Origin: Clostridia bacterium
Lineage (GTDB): Bacteria > Bacillota > Clostridia > Christensenellales > CAG-138
Reading direction: 5' to 3'
Length of the DNA: 64,000 bases
Assembly: GCA_017523925.1 (NCBI GenBank)
Contig: JAFWVQ010000020.1
Span: 1 to 64,000, forward strand
In this document: positions 8,749 through 17,640 of the stretch, in pieces
Position numbering within the stretch: the stretch's first letter is position 1
How the letters are laid out: every line of letters starts with the position of its first letter
Translations under genes and position numbers: made by a program
Notes under the pieces: model-generated
Seen by the model: only the letters and a program-made list of their open reading frames with translations
Told to the model about the DNA's origin: nothing
The model's database searches: none

Positions 8749-10170
8749 ATGCAAAAGTTCGATACAAAGGTTCAGGAACTGAAGTACAGGGTGCTGCGCG
8801 AGGTCGCCCGCCAGGCATGGGGCGACACGCTGATGGAGAGCGTTATGGACATACCCAAGCTCATCGCCCCCGGCAAGGCGCCCGAGATACGCTGCTGCAT
8901 TTACAAGGAGCAGGCCATCCTTGCAGAGCGCGTAAAGCTCGCCATGGGCGGCGGAAAGAGCGATAACGTTATCCAAGTGATCGACATCGCCTGCGACGAC
9001 TGCCCCGCCGTCGGCTACCAGGTCACGCCTTCATGCCGCGGCTGCCTTGCGCACCGCTGTGAGAGCGCGTGCAGGCGCGGCGCGATCTCCTTCGACCATA
9101 AGCACGAGGCGCATATCGATAAGACCAAGTGCGTTGAATGCGGCATGTGTGCGAAGGTTTGCCCGTACAGCGCGATCGTCAACCTCAAGCGCCCCTGTCA
9201 GGTCGCCTGCAAGATAAAGGCGATCGATATAAACGATGACAACGCGGCGAGGATTGACGATGAAAAATGCATCGCCTGCGGCGCGTGCGTCTATCAATGT
9301 CCCTTCGGCGCGATCTCGGACAGGTCGTTCATCATCAACGTGATCGATATGCTCAAGCGCAGCGAAGGTAACACCAAGTACAAGGTGTATGCGCTTATTG
9401 CGCCCGCGGTCGGAAGCCAGATGACCTACGCCAAGCTCGGCCAGATCATCACGGGCATAAAGGAGCTTGGCTTCTACACCACGATCGAGGTGGCCCTCGG
9501 CGCGGATATGGTGGCGCAGGAGGAATCGAAGGAGCTTGTGCAAAAGGGCTTTTTGACCAGCTCCTGCTGCCCGGCGTTCGTAGAATACGTCAAAACCGCC
9601 TTCCCCGAGCTTGCCGGGCATATCTCCCACAACCCCTCTCCGATGGTCGCGCTTGCAAAGTACATCAAAAAGCACGACGAGAACGCGAGGATAGTTTTCA
9701 TCGGACCCTGCACCGCGAAAAAGGCGGAGGCGAGGCTCGAGGAGGTAAAGCCCTACGTGGACGCGGCGATAACCTTCGAGGAGCTTGCGGCGCTTTTTGA
9801 CAGCAAGGATATCGACCTGACCTCCCTTGAGGAGGGCGTGCTCGACAACGCCTCCTATTTCGGGCGAATCTTCGCCCGAAGCGGCGGTCTCTCCGACGCG
9901 GTCGTGCAGGCGCTGAAGGAGCAGGAGCTCGAGGATTTCGAGCTGAAAGCCTGCGTTTGCGACGGCATCGAGGAATGCAGGGCCGCGCTTATGCGCAAGA
10001 GCAAGAACGCACTGGACGCGAACTTCATCGAGGGTATGGCCTGCGTCAGCGGCTGTATCGGCGGCGCGGGCAACCTCACCCACGGCGATAAAAACAAAGC
10101 CGCTGTGGATAAATACGGAAGAGAAGCCCTCGAAAAAACGATCGCGGACGCGGTAAAGGTGCTGAATTGA
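8749..10170 (+). CDS. [FeFe]-hydrogenase, ferredoxin-type (monomeric, hfs-like)
   Basis: 473 residues. An N-terminal helical segment with an unusual cysteine cluster (CDDCP, CRGCLAHRC, CRRG) leads into two [4Fe-4S] ferredoxin motifs (CVECGMCAKVC and CIACGACVYQC), then the H-cluster core: SSCCPAF, GPCTAKKAE and EGMACVSGC, with all four cysteines and the CCP and EGMAC residues of active enzymes. It probably makes or takes up H2 with reduced ferredoxin. ATG 8749 is chosen over the TTG at 8737 because GAGG lies 6 bases upstream of it. No maturation genes (hydE, hydF, hydG) are in the window. The gene closes the operon. Confidence 0.88.
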   Translation: MQKFDTKVQELKYRVLREVARQAWGDTLMESVMDIPKLIAPGKAPEIRCCIYKEQAILAERVKLAMGGGKSDNVIQVIDIACDDCPAVGYQVTPSCRGCLAHRCESACRRGAISFDHKHEAHIDKTKCVECGMCAKVCPYSAIVNLKRPCQVACKIKAIDINDDNAARIDDEKCIACGACVYQCPFGAISDRSFIINVIDMLKRSEGNTKYKVYALIAPAVGSQMTYAKLGQIITGIKELGFYTTIEVALGADMVAQEESKELVQKGFLTSSCCPAFVEYVKTAFPELAGHISHNPSPMVALAKYIKKHDENARIVFIGPCTAKKAEARLEEVKPYVDAAITFEELAALFDSKDIDLTSLEEGVLDNASYFGRIFARSGGLSDAVVQALKEQELEDFELKACVCDGIEECRAALMRKSKNALDANFIEGMACVSGCIGGAGNLTHGDKNKAAVDKYGREALEKTIADAVKVLN

Positions 10171-10211
10171 TGCAGCGTGCAGCATAGCGAGGAACCGAAT
10201 ATTCTGAGTAA

Positions 10212-10256
10212 CCGCCTGTATGTTAAATAATAGAATTACCACACAGGCGGAATTAT
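10212..10256 (+). terminator. Probable terminator of the adhE-hydrogenase operon
   Basis: CCGCCTGT (10212-10219) pairs with ACAGGCGG (10243-10250) across a 23-base loop and is followed by AATTATTAT. The stem is good but the loop is long and there is no pure T run. Confidence 0.5.
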
Positions 10257-10392
10257 TATCCTAAGGCACAATTCAGCCCTTAAGAATGGGCGGGTTAGTT
10301 TGCACGCAGGAGAAAATGCCTAGGGCTCTTGACAAGCTTGTTGTATTCGTAATTTTGGGTTTTAGAGCCATTATTTTCATCATAGAGATCCT

Positions 10393-10614
10393 GTGGAGCT
10401 CGATCTGCTCTGCGAAGCGGCGAGGTTCTTGCATGAATACAACGCACCATATTACACGATCCAAACTCCCTTTGGAATATGGAAGCTCAAGGTGGGAATA
10501 TGCCCGCTTGATGTGCTTTGCGCTTTCGCTTCGAACGATGATAGTCCGACTGCTTTCTACAGACAGGATCGGATCATTCTCTTGCTGACTGAAAACTTCC
10601 GCAACATTAAATAG
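10393..10614 (+). CDS. Small hypothetical protein or gene remnant
   Basis: A GTG-started frame of 73 residues (ELDLLCEAARFLHEY near the start) with a plausible amino-acid mix but no recognisable family. The frame stays open from 10366, and no clear ribosome-binding site precedes any start, so it may be the 3' end of a decayed gene. It lies in a 660-bp gap between the hydrogenase operon and the convergent minus-strand operon, and is followed by a terminator-like hairpin. Antisense frames of similar length exist, which lowers confidence. Confidence 0.3.
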   Translation: MELDLLCEAARFLHEYNAPYYTIQTPFGIWKLKVGICPLDVLCAFASNDDSPTAFYRQDRIILLLTENFRNIK

Positions 10615-10726
10615 CATGATTCGTTCATTCTCGAAGGAAGCGTGGGTGCGAAATATCGGCGTCTTGGCGATATGCTATAAGAGATGCTGCAGAACAGTAT
10701 GACAAATGATGGTAAAGATAAAGCTT

Positions 10727-10760
10727 CAGCCTGTACTTTCGCACAGGCTGATTTCTTTTA
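10727..10760 (+). terminator. Rho-independent terminator
   Basis: CAGCCTGT (10727-10734) pairs with ACAGGCTG (10743-10750), 8-base loop, followed by ATTTCTTTTA. It works on the + strand and lies between the two convergent transcription units. Confidence 0.7.
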
Positions 10761-10830
10761 CTGTTTTCTCGATTATAGCCGTTTCAGATCAAACCGAGAC
10801 GATTTGCCGCGCCTGAGCCAAAGAGGCGAA

Positions 10831-11220
10831 TCAATAATAACGGCTCTGAGACAACGCAAAAATGATGACGGCGATGTAGATGATGAAGAAAACCGTCATC
10901 ACTGCGCCGGTGATGATGCCGGCGATGCTCAGCTTTCTGCCGATCTGAGCCTTCCTGCTGTACGCGCCGGAAGTGTAGGCGATGTATTGGTTCGATTTCT
11001 TAAGGCCGATGATTGAAAAGATGATGCCGAGAATACCGGTGCTGAGAGCAAAAGCAAGGCCGAGTATTCCCCAAACAAGAACGGGGGTAGGATCGCACAT
11101 CGGTCCCTCATAGGTGGAAGTCTGCGAAACGTTGTTATTCTCGTTCATCGCAACGGTTCCGCAATAGGGGCAGTTGCTCGATCCGTCTTCGAATTTTGCG
11201 CCGCAATTGGTGCAGTACAT
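10831..11220 (-). CDS. Zinc-ribbon membrane protein (DUF4190-like)
   Basis: 129 residues. The N-terminus is a zinc ribbon with two CxxC pairs (YCTNCG and NCPYCG), followed by a polar linker and two membrane segments (about 45-70 and 95-122) separated by a short basic loop. This layout is common in small Gram-positive membrane proteins of unknown function carrying DUF4190. Its RBS (AGGAGG) is in the 39-bp gap after the alpha/beta hydrolase, so it looks like the last gene of the long minus-strand lipid operon. Whether it has a role there is unknown. Confidence 0.75.
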   Translation of the reverse strand: MYCTNCGAKFEDGSSNCPYCGTVAMNENNNVSQTSTYEGPMCDPTPVLVWGILGLAFALSTGILGIIFSIIGLKKSNQYIAYTSGAYSRKAQIGRKLSIAGIITGAVMTVFFIIYIAVIIFALSQSRYY

Positions 11221-11259
11221 AGTGTTATCCTCCTATTTGTGATTTATATCGAGGCGCCG

Positions 11260-12213
11260 CTATTTGAGCGGCTCCGTGATACCAAGGCTTGTTACGAAGT
11301 CGACAACGGTTTTATCGTACTTCTCAACGTTGTTTACACGAACACGCGAATGTCCTCCGTGATCAAACCAAACGATGGACTTATTCTCGGACGGACAGCG
11401 TTCGTAAAGCTCCTTCACCTTCTCCGGCGTGGAAAACATATCCTCGCGGCTGTGGATGAAGAGGATGGGCTTTCTCATTGAATGGATCCGCTTCTTCGGT
11501 CCGTCGGTCACGGCATTTGCACCGCTTATCAGGCGAGTGTAGAGCATCGTTTCCATAAGGAAGGGGAAGATGGGGCGATGATCCTTGAGCATAGGGTTTT
11601 TGCATGAATCATAGAAGCATTGATACATGCCGTCCCCAACGATCGCGGTAATATAGTACGGGCAATCAGCGGAGGTCGCCGTGAACAGCGCGCAGGAGGC
11701 GCCGATGCATATGCCGTGTAAAACGATCTTCTTCACTCCGAGCTCGTCGTGAAGATATCTTGCCCATGCGATAACGTCGCGGTACTCCTTGTACCCGAGA
11801 GAATTGATCCTGCCGTCAGATCTGCCGTGCGCGCGCGTATCTATCGCAAGCACGTTCATACCCGCCTGCCTGTACGGCTCGGCATAGTGGTAGGAATAGG
11901 TGCAGGCTTCCATCCTGCCGGGGATTATGATAACTGCGCTCGAGCCGCCGAAATCGAAGTATTCGCCGTAAAGGTTGAGCCCATCGTTTTTGATGTGGAC
12001 TTCCTTCATTCTGTTCTTATGGCGCGCGCCCCATTCATCCGCCTGCTTATAGAGACGAACGTATTCCTCGTCGTCCGGCATGCTCGGATTCCTGCCCCAT
12101 GTGTCCTTGCTCGTTCTTAGAAGCAGGGCTCTGTAAATAAAGAAGGAAACGAACATCGTGGACAGCACGCCGAAGGCGAGAAGCCCGATTATTATCCATA
12201 GTATGAGCGGCAT
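11260..12213 (-). CDS. Membrane-anchored alpha/beta hydrolase with Cys at the nucleophile position
   Basis: 317 residues with an N-terminal membrane segment (about 3-28) and an alpha/beta-hydrolase domain outside. The nucleophile elbow reads HGICIGAS, so Cys replaces the usual Ser of GxSxG; the acid (SREDMF) and His (DHGGHSR) positions are present. The oxyanion-side motif is IIIPGRMEA. Family members cleave esters or thioesters; a Cys nucleophile is known in dienelactone hydrolase but is unusual here. ATG 12213 is chosen because AAGGAGG precedes it. It starts 10 bp after fakA ends. Two Ser-type paralogues with similar anchors lie in the same operon. Confidence 0.85.
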   Translation of the reverse strand: MPLILWIIIGLLAFGVLSTMFVSFFIYRALLLRTSKDTWGRNPSMPDDEEYVRLYKQADEWGARHKNRMKEVHIKNDGLNLYGEYFDFGGSSAVIIIPGRMEACTYSYHYAEPYRQAGMNVLAIDTRAHGRSDGRINSLGYKEYRDVIAWARYLHDELGVKKIVLHGICIGASCALFTATSADCPYYITAIVGDGMYQCFYDSCKNPMLKDHRPIFPFLMETMLYTRLISGANAVTDGPKKRIHSMRKPILFIHSREDMFSTPEKVKELYERCPSENKSIVWFDHGGHSRVRVNNVEKYDKTVVDFVTSLGITEPLK

Positions 12214-12223
12214 ATTACCTCCT

Positions 12224-13954
12224 TCAGCAGATGCCGGCGATCCAGTCGTAAAGAGCCTGGCCGCCGTATTCAAAGGTCACTTCAAGCATAGGGTATTCGC
12301 CGGCAATGCGCTCGCTTATCACGGTTTCAAGCGAAGCGTCCGCATTCGCACCGCGCAGCAGGATGCAGGTCTCCTTATCGTGGATATCCTCGATATGCTG
12401 CATTCCCTCGACAAGCGCGTCCACAGGATCGGATGAGGTGCAGAGCAGCTCGTCGTTCGAGACCGCGATGTATTCGTTCTCCCTGCAGCTTTTCCCGTTA
12501 TGGCTGTAATCCTTTGCGGCCCTTGTTACGAGCAGCGTCTCAACGCTGTCCATCCCAAGCCGCATCTGGCGTATGCGCATTTCAACGTCATCGCTGTCCG
12601 AAACGTCCATAGCAAGCGCGAAATAGCCCTGCGGAACAGTCATCGTCGGAAGTATCTCGACGTTTTTCTTGCCCGAAAGCTCAACGGCCTGCTGCGCGGC
12701 GAGCATCATATTCGGTCCGTTCGGAAGTATCACGATGCGGTCGGCACCGATGCGCTTTATCGCTTCAAGGAATTCCTCCGAGGAAGTGTTCATCGTGGCT
12801 CCGCCGTCGATCACAAGCTCGCAGCCGAGACTTCGGAATATCCGCGCACAGCCCTCGCCGTTCACAACAGCCACTATGCCAAGCGGTTTATGCGCTGCGG
12901 CACCAGAAGCCGAAGGGGAAGGGGAAGGGGTAGTGGAAATTGCGGCAGCGGGAGCTGCATCCGCTTTCGAGCTTCCGGTAAACTCGTTGTGCTGAAGCTG
13001 CATGTTTTCGAGCTTAAAGGTGAGGAACTCGCCGAACTGCTGAACGTATTCGATGATCGGCGCGGGCTTTTTCGTGTGAACATGTACCTTAACGCGCATG
13101 CCGTCGCGCACCACTACGAGCGAATCCCCGTACATCTCAAGCATGCTCAGAAGGCGGCTTTGATCAAAGGCGTTGGAATAGCCGTCCGTCCGCATGAGCT
13201 GAAGGATGAACTCCATGCAGTAGCCCTCGTTAAAGACGCTGTTCTCGGTGAATTTCGAAAAATCGGGCATTGCGGGAGCAGCGTCCGAATGGGCCACATA
13301 TGCATCGACAGACGAAGCGTCCGCTTGCATTTCCGGGAGCGCTTCGCCGCTCAAAGCGCGCAGCATGCCCGAAACTATAGCGATATAGCCCTGTGCGCCG
13401 CTGTCCACAACGTTCATCTCGGCAAGTATCGGCAAAAGATTCGGCGTGTTGCCGAGGCTTATCTCCATAGCCGCAAGATAGACCGTCAGAAGTGTCTCCG
13501 CGTCGCGAAGCCGCTTCTGCTCGCGTATAACGAATTCTATACCCTCGCGGGCAACGGTCAGTATCGTGCCTTCAACGGGGTTTATGACAGATTCGTATGC
13601 CACCTTATAGCCGCGTATGAATGCGTTTCGAAGCATAACGGGGGAGGCAGTCTCGCTTCTTGAAAGCTCAAGATAGATGCCCTTGAAGATCTGCGAGAGG
13701 ATAACGCCCGAGTTTCCTCGTGCGCCAAGAAGCATGCCGCCGCTGAGCGCTTTAAGATATTCGTTTAGCGCATCGCAGGTCACGGCACATCGTATCCCGC
13801 CCTCGAGCGTCATTCGCATATTCGTTCCGGTGTCGCCGTCGGCAACGGGAAAAACGTTCAGCGAGTTGATGCGCTGTTCGTTTCTTTTCAGCTCGCTCAG
13901 CCCGGAGCGTATCATTTTTTCAAAAAGTTTTCCGTCGATTCTCTTTGTGCTCAT
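12224..13954 (-). CDS. fakA: Fatty acid kinase FakA-type protein (DAK2 domain)
   Basis: 576 residues, usual for FakA (about 550). The N-terminal DhaL/DAK2 kinase domain has NVFPVADGDTGTNM, the metal-ATP site; the C-terminal part has the DAK phosphatase-like region (ADRIVILPNGPNMMLAAQQA). FakA phosphorylates fatty acids bound to FakB (DegV family) so that exogenous or recycled chains can enter phospholipid synthesis as acyl phosphate. A DegV gene is two genes upstream. A Ser/Pro/Ala-rich linker (about 330-360) joins the halves. It starts 7 bp after the transporter gene. Sites for a strong RBS are weak (GTGATC), suggesting translational coupling. Confidence 0.88.
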   Translation of the reverse strand: MSTKRIDGKLFEKMIRSGLSELKRNEQRINSLNVFPVADGDTGTNMRMTLEGGIRCAVTCDALNEYLKALSGGMLLGARGNSGVILSQIFKGIYLELSRSETASPVMLRNAFIRGYKVAYESVINPVEGTILTVAREGIEFVIREQKRLRDAETLLTVYLAAMEISLGNTPNLLPILAEMNVVDSGAQGYIAIVSGMLRALSGEALPEMQADASSVDAYVAHSDAAPAMPDFSKFTENSVFNEGYCMEFILQLMRTDGYSNAFDQSRLLSMLEMYGDSLVVVRDGMRVKVHVHTKKPAPIIEYVQQFGEFLTFKLENMQLQHNEFTGSSKADAAPAAAISTTPSPSPSASGAAAHKPLGIVAVVNGEGCARIFRSLGCELVIDGGATMNTSSEEFLEAIKRIGADRIVILPNGPNMMLAAQQAVELSGKKNVEILPTMTVPQGYFALAMDVSDSDDVEMRIRQMRLGMDSVETLLVTRAAKDYSHNGKSCRENEYIAVSNDELLCTSSDPVDALVEGMQHIEDIHDKETCILLRGANADASLETVISERIAGEYPMLEVTFEYGGQALYDWIAGIC

Positions 13955-13961
13955 CTTTCGA

Positions 13962-15296
13962 TCACTTGGTCTTCCTGCCCATGTTGATAAGCGATTTCGG
14001 CAGAATGAAGGTCAGCGCAAACGCGACCGCGGTCCCTATGGCGCAGATAAGAGTCGTGTACGACACCGCCTCAACGCCTGCCTTCTTGAGCGCGGTAAGC
14101 ACTACGCCTGTTGCAATGCCGCTCGCAACGCCCGCGAAAAGGCCCTGCACGGCAAAATACATAGCGGAGTTTGCAACGCCGGATCTCTCCTCTTCCTCGG
14201 CAGCAAGCTGCGAGGGGATCGAGTATGCAACAGCAAAGAGCGAGCCGATCGCAAGAGAACTGATGAGGCCGGTTATAATTGCAAGCACCGTCTTCGCAGA
14301 GCCGTCGGCAAGCTTGCCGACGATGAACATCGCCGCCATGCCGAGCGTGTAGGTGATCAGCGTATAGCGGAAGGCGAAGCCGAAGCCATATCTGCGGATG
14401 AATTTATTGTACAGTATCAACGCAAACGGCACCGGCGCAAATGCGGCGATCATTACCAGCATCATATTCATACCGACAGCGGCGAAGTATTCGTTGATGC
14501 CGCCGAGAAAGAGCTGAACGCCGAAGGTCATAAAAGCGTAAACGATCATCCAAAGGATGAAGGTGCGGTTCTTTGCGGTGTGCCGGAGGGACTCAAACAG
14601 CCCAACGGAGCGCTTCGCGTTGCTTTTATTCCTATCGGATTCAAGTGAGGATTCTTCCTTGATCATGAATAGGGGGATCAGCATCGTTGCAACGAGCGGA
14701 AGCACGATAAGCGCAACAAGCCGGATATTCATATTGTTGAGCATCATTCGGACCACAACGTAGCCGAGGATGAAGTAAACGATATCGAAGAATGACTTGG
14801 TGTTCGATATCAGGCTGCGTTCCTGCTCGGTCTCAACGATCTCGGTATAGGTGGCGTAGTAGCTGACCATCGTGAGCGTGTAGAAGCTGTAAAAAATGCA
14901 GAGCAGAACGCCGTAATAGATCGTGTTCAGAAGCGTTGCGCCTCCGGGGTTCGGAACGACCAAAAACAGCAGGTATGCGATTATCATCGGAACGAGACCG
15001 ATCACTATCGACGGTCTGCGCCGTCCCCATCTTGTTTTGAGCTGATCGGTGAAGGAAGCCATCGGCACGTCGATTATGCCGTCGAGTATCCTTGCAACAA
15101 GGGAAAACACCGCCCACACGCCGGCGATAACCAGGTCCTTTCCAACGTAGGTCTGAAAAGGCAGCACCTTCTCGACAAAGCCGCTCGCAATAAGCGCGCT
15201 GCAAAGATAGGAGCCCATCATCAGATTAAGCATGTTGACGCCCATGCCCGAAAAGGCATAGAGCATCAGCTTCGGCTTTCCGCTGATCTTTTGCAT
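13962..15296 (-). CDS. GPH-family (MelB-like) cation symporter
   Basis: 444 residues with about 12 membrane segments. The family hallmark after segment 2 is intact (RILDGIIDVP, with the two cation-site aspartates spaced D-x3-D), followed by the TRWGRRRP loop. GPH carriers usually bring in glycosides with Na+ or H+, but the same fold includes lysophospholipid carriers such as Mfsd2a. Here it sits between fakA and the DegV/FakB gene, within 10 bp of each, in a lipid operon, so a lysolipid or fatty-acyl substrate is worth considering; that is inference. GGAGG precedes the start. Confidence 0.85.
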   Translation of the reverse strand: MQKISGKPKLMLYAFSGMGVNMLNLMMGSYLCSALIASGFVEKVLPFQTYVGKDLVIAGVWAVFSLVARILDGIIDVPMASFTDQLKTRWGRRRPSIVIGLVPMIIAYLLFLVVPNPGGATLLNTIYYGVLLCIFYSFYTLTMVSYYATYTEIVETEQERSLISNTKSFFDIVYFILGYVVVRMMLNNMNIRLVALIVLPLVATMLIPLFMIKEESSLESDRNKSNAKRSVGLFESLRHTAKNRTFILWMIVYAFMTFGVQLFLGGINEYFAAVGMNMMLVMIAAFAPVPFALILYNKFIRRYGFGFAFRYTLITYTLGMAAMFIVGKLADGSAKTVLAIITGLISSLAIGSLFAVAYSIPSQLAAEEEERSGVANSAMYFAVQGLFAGVASGIATGVVLTALKKAGVEAVSYTTLICAIGTAVAFALTFILPKSLINMGRKTK

Positions 15297-15299
15297 CGC

Positions 15300-16241
15300 T
15301 TACTTCCCTCCGTTGGTAAACCTATCGATAATCGCCCTTTCCTCGGAAAGATCGGCGCTGATCGGTTTGCCCATATAGTACGCCGCCATAAGGCCGGGAC
15401 CTATATTGATGCCGCACATCGGAAAAACGTCGTTGATGATAACAGCCTTGGGGCGGATCTCTTCCTCGATCAGCTTCTTATACGCCTCAGCCTGCGCAAG
15501 TCTGCTTGTTTGCGCGATAAAAATGAGCTGATCCTCGGGGTTTTCGATGGTGTTCTTGATATAGTCGATCAGCATGGCATAGGCGCTCTTCGCTCCCTTG
15601 GCCTTGCCTATAACGGTAGTCAGGCCGTTGTAGTCGAACTCACCGATCGGTTTAACTCCGGCAAGCGTGCCGAAGAAAGCCTTTGCATGCGTGATGCGGC
15701 CCTGCTTGGCAACGAAGGAAAGGTCGTCCAGCCAGCCGGCCTGATGGAAGCGGTTGCGGTTCTGTTCGATAAAATCGGCAACCTCGTCAAAGCTCTTGCC
15801 CTCGGCGCGAAGCATGGAAGCGTGTACCATAATGAGGCCGTGGCCTGGGCCGAAGCGCATGGAGTCGATGACCCTGATATTGCAGTTTGGGTACTCCTCC
15901 ACGATCTCCTTGCGCGCGGACAAGGCAAAGTTATACGTGCCGCTCATGCCGCCGGAGATGGTGACGATAATTATGTCGACGCCGTCTTTTGCATACTTTT
16001 CAAACGCATCGTGAAACTCCGCTACGTTCGGCGGTGCGGTTTTGTATCCGGTGGGATCCGCCTTGAGCTTCGCATAGAATTCCTCCCTCGAGAACTCCTC
16101 CCATTTATGGAATGAGGAGAGGCTCCGCCCGTCCGGAAGGCTGATGTGGGACGGCACCACAACGATGTCATACTGCTTTTGAAGCTCCTCGCTCAGATCG
16201 CAGGTAGCGTCGGCCATGATCACAAAGCTTTTGTTTTCCAT
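15300..16241 (-). CDS. DegV-family fatty-acid-binding protein (FakB-like)
   Basis: 313 residues, typical of DegV/FakB proteins that hold one fatty acid and present it to FakA. Visible family marks are the N-terminal ADATCDLSEEL strand, VTISGGMSGTYN (the loop binding the carboxyl head), and VIDSMRFGPGHG. The body carries KPIGEFDYNG. GGAGGG stands before the ATG. It is separated from the transporter by 3 bp and shares the transcript with fakA, the standard functional pair. It is the only DegV gene in the window. Confidence 0.9.
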   Translation of the reverse strand: MENKSFVIMADATCDLSEELQKQYDIVVVPSHISLPDGRSLSSFHKWEEFSREEFYAKLKADPTGYKTAPPNVAEFHDAFEKYAKDGVDIIIVTISGGMSGTYNFALSARKEIVEEYPNCNIRVIDSMRFGPGHGLIMVHASMLRAEGKSFDEVADFIEQNRNRFHQAGWLDDLSFVAKQGRITHAKAFFGTLAGVKPIGEFDYNGLTTVIGKAKGAKSAYAMLIDYIKNTIENPEDQLIFIAQTSRLAQAEAYKKLIEEEIRPKAVIINDVFPMCGINIGPGLMAAYYMGKPISADLSEERAIIDRFTNGGK

Positions 16242-16259
16242 TTTTAACCCTCCAAATAT

Positions 16260-17183
16260 TTAAGTGTTGATATGTTTTTCAAGAAAGTCAAAGACTCTTT
16301 CGCGCTCCTCGTCGCTCGCTTGCGCAAGAGTGAGCGCATGCGGCGCACCCGATATCATCATCAGTTCGGACTCGGAGCCGCATTTGCTTCGGCAATCCTC
16401 TATGAGACGGACAGGCGACTTCGCGTCTGCACTGCCCCCGATGAAGAGTGCGGGGAGGTGAGTGTTTTTAAGCGACTCGCGCATATCGCTTCGGATGTTG
16501 AGCCCGATGAAGATCCGCGCGAACAGTCCGATGAGGAGTATGACAGGCAGCAGCGTCAACCGTATCGCCTTGCCGTTTCCGGTCATCTGGCAGTAAGGGC
16601 TCGCGATACAGCAATCGAGCACCATCGCTCGAATGCTCTGCGTTTTGATCTTGTCCGACGCAAAGCCGATCGCGGCAGCGCCCATGGATACGCCGTACAG
16701 CACTATCCTTCCCGCCGGCACGCGATGCTCGGTCCACTCGATCCATTTCAGCAGATCGTACTGCTCTTTTGAGCCAAGGAAGGTGAAGCGCCCCTCGCTC
16801 TTGTTGTGCGCGCGCTGATGAACAAGAAGAAGATTGTATCCGCGTTTCAAAAGTGCGCTTCCGATCAAAGCGCAGTTGTTCATCGGCGTGGAGCAATACC
16901 CGTGCATCAGTATTGCGGTCCTGTTATACCCGCGAAAATAGAACTCCGCCTTGAGAACGGCGCCGTCCGACTCCGTCTCCACCTCCTCATGCGGTTCGCC
17001 GCGCATTGCGGAAATTGCCGAAAGCAGCTCGCTGCGGTAGGGGAGATAGGTGCTCCAATTGAAATCGGGAGGCACTTGGTCGAAATCGGCGATGCGTTTT
17101 CTGCTGAACAGCGTGATCGTCAGCACTGCCGCAGGAAGGATCAGAAAGAGCAGCACAGCGCCGGCTGCGATGAGTATCGGCAT
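16260..17183 (-). CDS. Membrane-anchored alpha/beta hydrolase (Ser type)
   Basis: 307 residues: an N-terminal membrane helix (about 3-25), then an alpha/beta-hydrolase domain. The nucleophile elbow is LYGVSMGAAA, the acid lies in GGSADAKSP and the histidine in GAPHALT. ILMHGYCSTP forms the oxyanion side. It is a paralogue of the proteins at 11260 and 22743. ATG 17183 is preferred because GAGAGGGGGTG stands before it, whereas the longer reading runs into the upstream gene. Substrate unknown; in this setting a lysolipid or acyl ester is plausible. Confidence 0.85.
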   Translation of the reverse strand: MPILIAAGAVLLFLILPAAVLTITLFSRKRIADFDQVPPDFNWSTYLPYRSELLSAISAMRGEPHEEVETESDGAVLKAEFYFRGYNRTAILMHGYCSTPMNNCALIGSALLKRGYNLLLVHQRAHNKSEGRFTFLGSKEQYDLLKWIEWTEHRVPAGRIVLYGVSMGAAAIGFASDKIKTQSIRAMVLDCCIASPYCQMTGNGKAIRLTLLPVILLIGLFARIFIGLNIRSDMRESLKNTHLPALFIGGSADAKSPVRLIEDCRSKCGSESELMMISGAPHALTLAQASDEERERVFDFLEKHINT

Positions 17184-17223
17184 CCAAACACCCCCTCTCG
17201 AAACGGCTCCTTCTATCGCAGCA

Positions 17224-17640
17224 TCATTTGGGATGCCTGCTGATGTATTCGTTCCACTGCTTTTTCGCGTTTTCCTCCTGTTCGCTGCGGTGAACGCCGA
17301 ACACGCATTCAAACGCGAAATGCTCGCAGTTATTGTGAATAAGATTGTAATTCCCTTCACCGAACCGTCCGCGAGCGATAGCGGTTGTCTTCTCGGGAGG
17401 AATGCGTTTCAGCTTCTCAGTAAGCGAGAGGCGCGCCCGCTCCACGATGCTTCCGCCGGCAAACTCGTCTATAGTGGTGGAAACTACTCTTACATCGGCG
17501 TCGGGCGGCAATGCTTCCCTCGGCGGATAGCCGAACTGTATCACCTCGGCGTCGCTGATATAAACACCATAGTGCCATATGCCGCCTATGCGAACGCGGA
17601 CCATATCCCCTTTATCACATTGTTCGGGCCACCACTTCAA
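17224..17640 (-). CDS. LRAT-fold (NlpC/P60-related) protein, possible acyltransferase
   Basis: 138 residues with the lecithin:retinol-acyltransferase signature: GDMVRVRIGGIWHYGVYI, with catalytic His23, and HNNCEHFA, with catalytic Cys105. LRAT-fold enzymes move acyl chains from phospholipids to amines or alcohols through a cysteine thioester, or act as phospholipases. No signal peptide is seen, so it should be cytoplasmic. The start overlaps the acyl carrier protein gene by 4 bp. It is not a cell-wall peptidase by motif. Being next to ACP and acyl-activating enzymes makes an acyl-transfer role likely, but the acceptor is unknown. Confidence 0.8.
   Translation of the reverse strand: MKWWPEQCDKGDMVRVRIGGIWHYGVYISDAEVIQFGYPPREALPPDADVRVVSTTIDEFAGGSIVERARLSLTEKLKRIPPEKTTAIARGRFGEGNYNLIHNNCEHFAFECVFGVHRSEQEENAKKQWNEYISRHPK

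Noticed and set aside
9031..10242. A 403-residue minus-strand frame opposite the hydrogenase gene
   Set aside because: Antisense shadow; the + strand has complete iron-sulfur and H-cluster motifs.
12500..13663. A 387-residue + strand frame opposite fakA
   Set aside because: Antisense shadow lacking motifs; FakA is complete on the other strand.
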